A stretch of DNA of 64,000 nt from Nonomuraea soli (GTDB lineage: Bacteria; Actinomycetota; Actinomycetes; Streptosporangiales; Streptosporangiaceae). The stretch covers positions 186,001 to 250,000 of the forward strand of contig NZ_JACDUR010000007.1 in assembly GCF_013761175.1 (NCBI RefSeq), read 5' to 3'. Under the pieces are notes generated by a model. That model was not told where the DNA came from. It made no database searches and saw nothing but the letters and a program-made list of their open reading frames with translations. Of the stretch, positions 34,105-45,300 are shown one piece after another. Numbering within the stretch: position 1 is the first letter of the stretch; the number at the start of each line of letters is the position of its first letter. Made by a program: the position numbers and the translations under genes.

Positions 34105-34200
34105 GCCACGAACGTAAGCCGGGCCCGATCCGCGCGACTGCTCAGTCTTGAGCAGGCACGGCCGCGCCGCGTCGTTAGCGTCGCAAGCACGGAGGAGGCC
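34105..34200. promoter_or_regulatory. Divergent promoter with CTGCTCA-N4-TGAGCAG operator
   Basis: CTGCTCA (34138-34144) and TGAGCAG (34149-34155) form a perfect 7-4-7 inverted repeat, the same motif as at 28287-28304. A -10-like TAGCGT lies at 34176-34181 and GGAGGAGG precedes the megasynthase ATG at 34201. The thioesterase promoter must lie on the other strand in the same spacer. Confidence 0.65.
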
Positions 34201-37200
34201 ATGGATCAGATGGAAAGCACGATCGAGGCGGTCATCCGGTTGCTGGCCGAGGCGTTGCCCGGCGACGCGGAGCTGGCCCCGGATTCGTCGCTCAGGGAGA
34301 ACGGGCTCGACTCGATCTCCGCGGTGCGGGTGTGGTTCGACATCCAGCGGGAGTTCTCGCTGGACCTGCCGGTCGAGCGGCTGGGCGAGTGCACCACGCC
34401 GGCCGACCTGGCCGCGCGCATCGACGAGGTCAGAGGTACGGCCCAGCAGGGAAGCACGGCGGAGCCCGCGGGACCGGTGATCGAGGCCGATCCCGGCGCC
34501 AGGTTCGAGCCCTTCCCTCTCACGCCCGTCCAGCAGTCCTACGTCCTGGGCAAGGACGAGGACTTCTCTGCCGACGCCGTGGGCTGCCAGGTGTATCGCG
34601 AGTTCGAGGTGGACGGCCTGGACGCCGGACGGCTGCGCTCGGCCTGGCAGCGGGTCGTGGAGCACCACGACGCGCTCCGGCTGGTCGTGGGCGAGGACGG
34701 CACCCAGCGCGTGCTGGAGCAGGCTCCCGAGTGGGAGCTGCCCGTCCACGACGGCGACGGCGAGCAGGTTCGTGTGCGCCTTTCCCGGCACGTGTCGCCG
34801 GTCGGCGCCTGGCCGCCGTTCGCCATCGAGGTGTCGGGCCGGACCACGGTGCATTTCAGCATCGACGCGAGCGTGACGGACGGGCGCGGGCTGGATGTGC
34901 TCCTGCGCGACTGGTGGCGCTGCTACCACGATCCGGAGCACGAGCCGGCGGCCCCGGCGGTCTCGCTGAGGGACTGCGTGCTCGCGCTCGACGGCTACCG
35001 CGGCAACCCCGGCGACCTCGACTACTGGAGGAAGCGCCTGGCCGATCTGCCGCAGGGACCCGCGATGCACTCCGACGAGGCGGGCGAGCGGGTGGCGATG
35101 ACGGCCGAGCTGACTTCGCAGGAGTGGAGCTCGCTGCGCGGCATCGCGGCCGGCCTCGAGGTCTCCCCGACCTCCCTGGCGCTCACGCTCTTCGCCGAGG
35201 CGCTCCAGCGTGTGGAGGGTCGTGCCTTCCCCATCGCGCTCACCACTACCGGCAGGGCCTGGCTGCCGCGCGAGGTGGACGAGGTCGTCGGCCCGTTCAC
35301 GTCTACGGCGGTGTTCGCCGCCGACGACACGGCGGGCGAGCCGCTGAGCGAGGCGGCGCGAGCCGTACACCACGCCCTCTGGAGCGACCTGGGGCACGCG
35401 GGCGTGCCGGGTGTCACCGTCATGCGCGAGCTGCGGTCCGGCGTGAGCCTGCCCGTGGTCTTCACGAGCCTGCTGGACGCGCGGCCCGACGAGACCGTCC
35501 CGCCGGTGACCTACGCGCTGAGCCAGACCTCGGGGGTGGCGCTCGACCACCAGATGTGGGAGTACGGCGGAGCGCTGCAGCTGCGCTGGGACGTGACCCC
35601 CGGCCGGTTCGCGCCGGGCGTGCTGGAGAGCGTGTTCGCCGCCTTCGTCAACTCGCTGCGCGCCCTGGCCGCCGACGGCGATGCCGTGGAGCGGCCGCTG
35701 AACGAGCTGCAGCAGGCCTACTTCGTCGCCCGCGCGGGCGGATCACACGAGTTCGACGGCTGCCAGGTCTATCACAGCTTCCACGTGCGCGATCTCGACG
35801 TGGACCGGCTGTCGCAGGCGTGGATGCGCATGGTTCACGCCTACGACGCCCTGCGCTCCGAGGTCACGCACGACGGCCGGCTACGCGTCAGGCCGGGCGC
35901 GCCCCGGACCTGGACGATCCCGGTCGCCGACCACGTGAGCGTCGAGGAGATGGCCGGGCGGGCCTTCCCGCTGGGCCGCTGGCCGCAGTGGGAGCTGCGC
36001 GCCGAGGGTGACACCGTGCACATCGCGATCGACCTGACCGTGCTCGACGGCATGAGCATCCACCGCGTGCTGCGCGAGCTGTTCCGGCTCTACGACGACC
36101 CCTCAGCCGCGGTCGGAGAACCGTTGCCGCCGGACGAGCACGTCGCGGAACGGCACGACGGCTACTGGAGCGAGCGGTTCGGCGACATGCCGCCGGGGCC
36201 GCCGCTGGACTGCACGCCTTCGCGGCGCACGCGGCTGCGGGGCAGCCTGGCCGAGTGGGACCGCGTCGAGGCCGCGGCACGGGAGCAGGGCGTGACACCC
36301 GACGCGCTCGTGCTCGCCGCCCTGACGGACGCCCTGTCGGCACGCTTCACCGACCCGTTCACCGTGTCGGTGGTGCGGTGGACCGAGGAGTCCCAGCCCT
36401 ACCGCCCCGGCGAGTTCACGGCGCTGAGCTGGGTGACGCACACCGCCGACGACGCGGCGGGCGCCTATCACCGGCAGATCTCCGCGGACGCCGAGCACGG
36501 CACGCTGGCGGGCCTGGCGGCGCTGCGCAAGATCATCATGAAGGAGCGGCGCCGCAGGTCCTACGCCTTCCCCGTCGTCTACACGAGCATCCTCGACCTG
36601 ACCGATCACACCCTCCCCGAGGGCGTCGAAGCCGGGCCGTGGATGACGTACACGCCGGACGTCGCCCTGGACTGCATCGTGGTCAGGGAGGGCGACCGGC
36701 TCGCCTACTACTGGGACGTGGCGGAGTCGGCCTTCGCCGAGGGGGAGCCCGCCGAGTTGTTCGACGCCTTCGAAAGGGCGCTGCGAGGAGAGAAGCGGCA
36801 GGCCGCCGACCGCGACACGATGCTCTACGCCTGGAACGACACGGCCAGGGACTTCCCCGACACCCGCCCCGTCCACCTGCTCTTCGAGGAGCAGGCCAGG
36901 AACAATCCCGACGCGATCGCCCTGCGGCATCGCGAGGGCACCATGACGTACGGCGAGCTCAACAGCCGCGCCAACGCCATCGCGTGGCGCCTGAAGAGCC
37001 TCGACGTGGGGCCCGGCACGATCGTCGGCATCCGGCTCTGCCGGGGCTTCGACATGGTGGCCGCCGTGTTCGGCATCCTCAAGGCGGGCGGCGCCTACCT
37101 GCCGCTGGAGCCGTCGCTGCCGCCGGAGCGGGCACGGGTGATGATGGCCGACGCGGGCGCGGACATCCTGCTCACCTGCCCGCGGACGCCCGGCTGGCCC

Positions 37201-39365
37201 GTGCCGGAGCAGGTACGCGCCGTCGAGCTGGACGACGAGCTGCGGGACGACCGCGGCGACCCGGAGCCGGTCAACTCACCCGACGACCTCGCCTACGTGA
37301 TCTTCACCTCGGGCAGCACCGGCAAGCCCAAGGGCGTCGAGGTGACACACCGGCCGGTGCTCAACCTGCTCAACTGGTGCTACCGCACGTTCGGCTTCGG
37401 CCCCTCCGACGTCGGGCTGTGCGTGACCTCGCTCGGCTTCGACCTGTCGGTCTTCGACATCCTGGGTCTCCTCGGATGCGGCGCCGGGCTCTACATCGCC
37501 GACGAGGGCCAGCAGCGCGACCCGGACCTGCTGCTCGACGCCCTGCTCGACGAGCCGATCACGTTCTGGAACTCCGCGCCCACCACGCTGAACCAGCTCG
37601 CGCAGCTGTTCCCCGAGCGGGCGGGACGGCCGGGGACCGGCGACCTGCGCCTGGTCTTCCTCAGCGGCGACTACACACCGCTGCCGCTGCCCGACGCCGT
37701 GCGCGGCCTGTTCCCGAACGCCTCCATCGTCAGCCTGGGCGGCGCGACCGAGGCCACGGTCTGGTCCAACTACTTCGAGGTCGGCGCCGTCGACCCGGCC
37801 TGGCGCAGCATCCCGTACGGCAGGCCGATCGACAACTCCCGGTACTACATCCTCGACGAGGATCAGCAGCCCTGTCCCGTCGGGACGGAGGGCGACCTCC
37901 ACATCGCCGGACAGTGCCTGAGCCTCGGCTACCGCAACCAGCCCGAGCTGACTGCCGAGCGGTTCGTGGCCGATCCGTTCGCCCGGGAGCCGGGCCAGCG
38001 GATGTACCGCACGGGTGATCGTGCCGCCTACCTCCCCGACGGCACGATCATCTTCCTCGGCCGCGCCGACGCGCAGGTCAAGATCCGCGGGTTCCGCGTG
38101 GAGCTGGGCGAGATCGAGCACCGGCTGCGCCTGCATCCGGGCGTCAGGGACGTGGTCGTGGTGGCCCGCGACGACGAGGCGGGGGAGCGCAAGCTCGTCG
38201 CCTACGTGATCGCGGAGTCCGGGCGGGCGCCCTCCGTGGCGGAACTGCGCGGGCACGCCGCCGAGACGCTGCCCGACTACATGGTGCCGAACTACGTCGC
38301 CTTCCTCACGACGTTCCCCGCCACCGACAACGGCAAGCTGGACCGCGACGCGCTGCCATGGCCGGTCAACGGCGAGAGCCCCGCCGAGGCGGCGCCCGCC
38401 GCGCCCGCGGACGAGCTGGTGCGGGAGATCTCGGCGATGTTCGCCGGGCTGCTCGACGGCGGTGAGGTCGACCCCGCGCAGGACCTGTGGGACCAGGGAG
38501 CGACCTCGTTCACGATGGTCCAGGTCTCCAAGGCGCTGCAGAAGAGCAGGGGCACACGGATCGCGGTGTCGGCGCTTCTGGAGAACCCGACGGTCAACGG
38601 GATCGCGCGGACCGTGGCGGCGCAGCTGCCCGCCGGCGCCCCGGCTCCCCAGCCCGCGACGCCCGCACCGGCCGAGCCCGCACCGGCCGAGGACGCCCCC
38701 GCCGAGGTCGAGTTCTTCTCGCCAGAGGACCGCGCCGCCTTCAAGGAGGGCGCGTGGAACCTGCGGCGCGCAGGCGCCGAGGCGATCCGCCTGGAAACGC
38801 TCGACGTGGCGCAGGAGCACTACACCTGGCGGTCCAGCATCCGCGAGTTCGGGCAGGGCCCCGTGCCGCGGCACGCGTTGTCCCGGCTGCTCGGCCTGCT
38901 GCGCGAGAGGCGGATCGACGGCGAGGAACGCCACCTCTACCCGTCGGCCGGCGACACCTACGCCGTCCAGGCCTACCTGCACGTGGCCAAGGACGGCGTG
39001 GACGGCCTGGCCGAGGGCGTCTACTACTACCACCCGCGCGAGCACGCGCTCCAGCTCGTCAACGACCGGCCGGACATCGACCGCACGGTGCACTTCTCCT
39101 ACAACCGCCCGACCTACGACCGGGCGGCCTTCAGCCTCTACCTCGTCGGCCAGCTCAAGGGCATAGAGCCGCTGTACGGCGAGCAGAGCCTGAAGTACCT
39201 GACCCTCGAAGCGGGCTACCTGGGCCAGCTGCTCATGACCGGTCAGGCGGCGAGCGGCCTGGGCCTGTGCCCGATCGGCGACATCGCCTTCGACCGGCTG
39301 CGCGACCAGCTCGACCTCGACGACGGGCACCGCTTCCTCCAGGCCTTCCTGGGCGGGCCGGCGTC
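34201..39365 (+). other. NRPS section: starter PCP and thiazole-forming Cy-Cy-A-PCP-Ox module
   Basis: Both Cy domains keep DxxxxD in place of HHxxxDG: D222/D227 (IDASVTD) and D611/D616 (IDLTVLD). The adenylation domain has FTSGSTGKPKG and the hand-read code D-L-F-N-F-S-L-V-W-K, close to the cysteine code DLYNLSLIWK with only conservative changes. The PCP serine is S1436 (GATSFTM). The Ox domain (about 38700-39365) is a SagB/McbC-type FMN oxidase with WRSSIREFGQGPVPRHALSR and YLYLVG-like blocks, following the PCP. Predicted product is a 2-substituted thiazole-4-carboxyl thioester. Confidence 0.87.
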
Positions 39366-42300
39366 CCATCCGAAGCGGGCCTCGTCCACGGGCGAGGCGC
39401 CGGTGTACTCCCGGCCCGACGACATCGCCGTCATCGGCCTGGCGGGCCGCTACCCCGGAGCCGACGACCTCGACGCCTTCTGGCGCAACCTCAGCTCCGG
39501 CACCTCCGCCATCGGCTCCAGCCCGCGCGGCCCGGTGCCCGGCGGCTACCTGGAGCACATCGACCGGTTCGACAGCCTGCTGTTCCACATCGCGCCGCAG
39601 GAGGCCGCGCAGCTGGACCCGCAGCTGCGGCTGCTGCTGCACAGCGTGTGGGAATGCCTGGAGAACGCCGGTCACACGGCCGAGTCCCTGCGACGGGCGG
39701 CGCCGAGGGTCGGCGTGTTCGTCGGCTCGATGTGGCAGGACTACCAGCACGCGGGCGCCGCCGCCTGGAAGGAGGGCGGGCAGGCCCTCGTGTCGGCCAC
39801 CTCCTCCGACGCGGCCAACCGGATCTCCTACTTCTTCGACTTCACCGGCCCGAGCATCGCGGTGGACACCTCCTGCTCCTCCGCCCTGACGGCCCTGCAC
39901 CTGGCCGCGGAGAGCCTGCGGAAGGGGGAGTGCGACGCGGCCGTCGTCGGCGGCGTCAGCCTTGTCGCCGACCCCTACCACGCGAGCCTGCTGGACGGGC
40001 TGGACCTGCTCACCGACGACCCGGCCGGCCGGGCCTTCGACGACGACCACCCCGGCTGGACCGTCGGTGAGGGCGTCGGAGCCCTCCTGCTCCGCCCGGC
40101 CGAGGACGCCGGGCGTGACCGCGACGTGGTCCACGGCATCATCGAAGGCACGTGGATCGCGCACGCAGGCCACAGCAGCCGCTTCACCGCGCCCAGCGCC
40201 GAAGCCATGGCCGCCTCCATGCGCCAGACTCTCGAGCGGGCGGGAACGACGCCCGGTGACGTCTCCTACGTCGAGTGCGCCGCGGCCGGTGCCACCCTCG
40301 CCGACGCCGCGGAACTCGAAGCGCTCACCCAGGTCTTCGACGGCAGGCCGCGGCCGGTGGCGGTCGGCACGGTCAAGCCGAACATCGGCCACCTCGAAGC
40401 CGCCTCAGGGTTGTCGCAGCTCACCAAGGTGCTGCTGCAGATGCGGCACGGCCAGATCGCCCCGACGCTCGCGGCCGGCCATCCGGTGGACGGCGGGCCC
40501 GTCCAGGTGGCCGACCGGCTCGGCTCGTGGGAAGGCGAGCCGCGCCGGGCGCTGATCAACGCCTTCGGCGCGACCGGCACCCACGGGCACGCCCTGCTGC
40601 GGGCCGCCGCGCCGCGCGAGCCCTCACGCCCCGACGGGCGTCAGCACGCCGTCGTGCTCTCCGCGGCGGGCCACGAGCAGCTGTCCACCCTGGCCAGGCG
40701 GATGCTCGACCACCTCACCGACACCGACGACTCCCTGGCCGACATCGCCTTCACCACCCAGACAGGCCGGGTGGCCCTGCCGTACCGGATCGCCGTGACC
40801 TGCTCCGACCTGCGCGGGCTGCGGGAAGGACTGGAGGCGTTCCTGGCGGGCGAGCGGCAGCCTGGTGTCGTGGAGGCGCCGGGCGCCGCCGCGGATCCCG
40901 GCAGCGAGGCCGAGGCCGCCGACGCGTGGATGGCGGGGCAGGACGTGCCGTGGGAGAAGTACTGGACCACGCCCGCCGCGCGGGTGCAGCTGCCCACGTA
41001 TCCGTTCGCGGCGCAGCCGTACTGGATCTCCCAGGACGGGCCGGCGACGGCCGCGCCCAGGCCGGTGGACGACCTGGAGGACTACCTCAAGGAGACCTAC
41101 GCCGAGGTGTCGGGCATCCCCGCCGCCCAGCTCAACGTCCGCGTGCCGCTGGAGCAGTACGGGCTGACGTCGAACATCGTGGCGCAGCTCAACGCGCGGC
41201 TGGAGCGTGACCTGGGCGAGCGCTCGCGCACGCTGTTCTTCGAGCACCGCGACCTGGCGGGCGTCGCCGCCGCGCTCGGCCGGGGCGAGCGCGCCCAGGC
41301 TCCGGCCGTCTCCCGCCCGGCGGACGACGACGCGATCGCGATCATCGGCATCGCGGGACGCTACCCGCAGGCGCCCGACCTGGCGGCCTTCTGGGAGAAC
41401 CTGGCCGCCGGGCGCGACTCGGTCACCAGGATCCCGCAGGAACGTGCCCGCGACGGCTGGCCGGTCGACCGGATGTGGGGCGGCTTCCTCGACGACGTCG
41501 ACAGGTTCGACCCGCTGCTGTTCGGCATCACCCCTCGCGACGCCGCGCTGATGGACCCGCAGGAGCGGCTCTTCCTCGAAGTCGCCTGGGAGGCGCTCGA
41601 GGACGCCGGATACCCGCGCGCACGCCTGCGCGGCTCCGACGTGGCCGTCTACGCCGGGGTCATGTACAACGAGTACCCCTTCTTCGGCGTCGAGCAGACC
41701 CTGATGGGATCGCCGCAGGACACCGGCGCCACCACCGGCGGCGTCGCCAACCGGGTCTCCTACCACCTGGACCTGACCGGCCCCAGCATGACGGTCGACA
41801 CGATGTGCTCGTCGTCGCTGACCGCGCTGCACCTGGCGGTCCGCTCTCTCAGGTACGGCGAGTGCGGGCTGGCCCTCGTCGGCGGCATCAACCTCTCGCT
41901 GCATCCCAACAAGTTCATCCAGCACTCGCGGATGAAACTGACGGCCACGGACCGCGTGTGCCGCAGCTTCGGCGCCGGAGGCGACGGGTTCGTGCCGGGC
42001 GAGGGAGCCGGCGTCGTCCTGCTCAAGCCGCTCTCACGGGCCGAGGCCGACGGCGACCGCATCCACGCGGTGATCCGGGGCACGAGCGTGCTGCACTCGG
42101 GCAAGACCAACGGCTGGGTGGTGCCCAACCCGGCCGCCGAGGGCGAGCTCGTGCGCCGGGCCATCGCCGACGCCGGCGTGGACCCCGCCTCCATCGGCTA
42201 CGTGGAGTGCCACGGCGCGGGCACGGAGCTGGGCGACCCGATCGAGGTCAACGCCATGCTCCGGGTGTTCGGAGACGCTCCGCTCGGCAGCATCCCGATC

Positions 42301-45300
42301 GGCTCCGTCAAGTCGAACATCGGTCACGTCGAGGCCGGGGCGGGCATCGCGGGGCTCACGAAGATCGTGCTGCAGATGCGGCACGGGAAGCTCGTGCCCT
42401 CCCTGCACGCCGAGGAGCTGAACCCGAACATCGACTGGGACCGGGTGCCCTTCCGCGTGCAGCGGGAGCTGGCCGACTGGCCCGGCGGGCCGCGGCGGGC
42501 GTGCATCAGCTCGTTCGGCGCCGGCGGCACCATCGCGCATGCCGTGCTGGAGGAGTACACGTCCGGGCCGGCGCCCCGTACCGGCTCCGGCGGCCCGCAA
42601 CTGGCCGTGCTGTCCGCCTACGACGAGGAGCGGTTGCGCGCGTCGGCCGCCAGGCTGGCCGCGCACCTGCGCCGCACCGGCGGCGCGACCGACACGGAAG
42701 GGCTGCTGCGGGAGCTGCGGCGCGTGGCCTCCGGGCAGGCAGGCACGGAGATGACCGGCGACGCGCTCGCCGCGCACCTCGTGCGGACCTTCGACGAGGG
42801 CGCCGGGCCCCGCCTGGCCGATGTCGCCTACACGCTGCAGGCCGGGCGCGAGCCGCTGCGCGAACGGCTGGCCGTGGTGGTCACCGGTGTCCCGGAGCTG
42901 TGCGACCGGCTGGAGCGGTTCGCCGGCGGCGACGACGCGGGCGTGCTGCGCGGCCGGGCCACGGCGTCGGACCAGCGGGAACCGGAGGGAGCCGACCTGC
43001 AGGCGATCGGGCGTCACTGGGTCTCGGGCGGGCACGTCGACTGGGAACGGCTGCACGGCGGCGCCTCGCGGGTCATCGAGCTGCCCACCTACCCCTTCGC
43101 GCGGATGCGGTGCTGGGTGCCGGAGCCTTCGGGCACACCCGTGCGACAGGAGCCTTCGGGCACACCGGCACGACAGGAGCCTTCGGGTACACCGGCACGA
43201 CAGGAGCCTTCGGGTACACCGGCACGGCAGGAACCGGAGACCCCTGAGCCGCGGCGGGAGACCCCTCTCTACGAGAAGGTCTGGGTCGCCGCCGAGGAAC
43301 CGCAGGCACGCGAGATCACAGGAAAGGTCCTGTGCCTGTTCACCCCCGGCACCGAGGACCTCGCCCGAGAGCTGGCCGGGGCCATCGGCCCCGACCGCGT
43401 CACCCTGTCGTCCGAGCCGGGCGCCGACCTGCCCTTCGAGCCGTCGGGCTGGATCGACCTGTGCGACCTGGACCAGGTCGGCACCGCCCACGAGACCGCA
43501 CGGCTCGCGCTGCTGCAACGTGCCCTGCGCGGCCGTACCGATTTGCGGGTGCTGCACGTGACCAGCGGCCTGCTCGACCTCGAAGGCCCGCCGCCCAGCT
43601 TGGGCGGCGCCCGGCAGGCCTCGTTCGTCCGGATGCTCTCCGCCGAGTACTCGAACGTGACGGCCACGGTCGTCGACACCGACCGGCCCACGGCCGCGCA
43701 GCTCCTCGCGGAGTGGGGCGCGACCGACGCCTACACCGAGATCTGCTACCGCGACGGGCGGCGCCACCGGCCGCGCCTGCAAGAGGTGGCCGCCCCGCAC
43801 ACCGAGCTGCGGCCGGACCCCGAAGCCGTCTACCTGGTCACCGGAGGCACCAGGGGCCTGGGCGCGCTGGTGGCCCGGCATCTGGTGGAACGGGGAGCCA
43901 GGAAGCTGGCGCTGATCGGCGCCCGCCCGCTGCCGCCCCGCGAGCAGTGGAACAGGCCCGGCCTGCCCGACGCCGCCCGCGAGACGATCGACGTCATCCG
44001 GGGGCTGGAGGGCGGCGGCGCACGCGTGCTCGTGCACACCGGGCCCCTGACCGAACGCTCGGACATCGCTGCCTTCCTGGACAAGGCCCGCACCAGCCTG
44101 GGCCCGATCGGCGGCGTGGTGCACTGCGCCGGGCGCAGCAGCCAGGGCAGGCCGTCGCTGGTCCACAAGGACCTGGCCGACATCCAGCAGGTGATGGCTC
44201 CCAAGGCCGGCGGGCTGGAGGTGCTGGCCGAGCTCTGCTCGCAGGACCGGCCGGCGTTCTTCCTGGCCTTCTCCTCGATCTGCGCCGTGGTCCCGCGGCT
44301 GGCCTCCGGCGTCGCCGACTACGCGGCCGCGAACACCTTCGTGGACCTGTTCACGGGCTACCAGCGGCGTTCCGGCCGGCCCGAGTTCCGGTCGGTCGAC
44401 TGGCCGCAGTGGCAGGAGTCGGGCGGTGCCCGTGGCGAGCCCAACGTCTGCGCCCCCGTGGGCGTGGCCACCCTGGGTGACGACGAGGGTCTGCGGATCC
44501 TCGAAAGGGTCCTGGCCTTGCCGGGCGGGGCGAGCATCCTGCCCTGTCCGGCCGAGGACGGCTCGGTGGATGTCGAGGCTCTGCTCCTGCCTTCTCGGGC
44601 GACATCCACCCGGCCGTCCGAACCTGTACGGCAGGAGCGGGACTGGCTGGCGCCGCTGTTCTCCGAGATGCTCGGCATCCCGCTGGAGTCGCTCGACCCC
44701 ACGGCCGAGTTCGGCGAGCTCGGCGTGGAGTCGGTGATGCTGGCCGAGCTGGTGAAGGGCATCGAGGGGCGGCTGGGCAGGCACCTGGAGCCCTCCGTGC
44801 TGCTCGACTACCCGACGCTGGACCAGCTGAGGGAACACCTCGGCGAGACCGTCGAGCCGGTCGAGCCGGTCGAGACCCCCGAGGCGGTCGAGCCGGTCGA
44901 GCCGGTTGAGACCCCCGAGGCGGTCGAGGCGGCCGGGCCGGCGGCGACGGCCGGAGTCGTCGAGCGTGTCGCGCCCACCGCGTCAGCCCCGCCTGACGCG
45001 GAAGGCAAGATCGCGATCATCGGCATGGCCTGCCGCCTCCCAGGAGCCCCCGACCTCGACACCTTCTGGGACAACCTCACCTCCGGCCGCTGCGCCGTCG
45101 GCGAGGTCCCCGAGTCCCGCTGGGACCACCGCGAGCTCTACCACCCCGAGCCGCGCCTGGGCCGGAGCATCAGCAAGTGGGGCGGTTTCGTCGACGACAT
45201 CGAAGGCTTCGACGCCGGCTTCTTCGCCATGACGGAGCAGGAGGCGCGGGCGCTCGACCCCGCCATCCGCATGTTCCTCGAATGTTGCGCCACCGCCCTC

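Noticed and set aside
34141..34181. TTGAGC as a -35 box paired with TAGCGT
   Set aside because: The spacing of 22 bases is too long for a normal sigma-70-type promoter. The TTGAGC is better explained as half of the inverted repeat.
43123..43230. CRISPR-like repeats (also 10791-10850, 52289-52378 and 63242-63346)
   Set aside because: No unique spacers separate the units. Three arrays are in-frame linkers within PKS genes and one is a promoter-proximal direct repeat.
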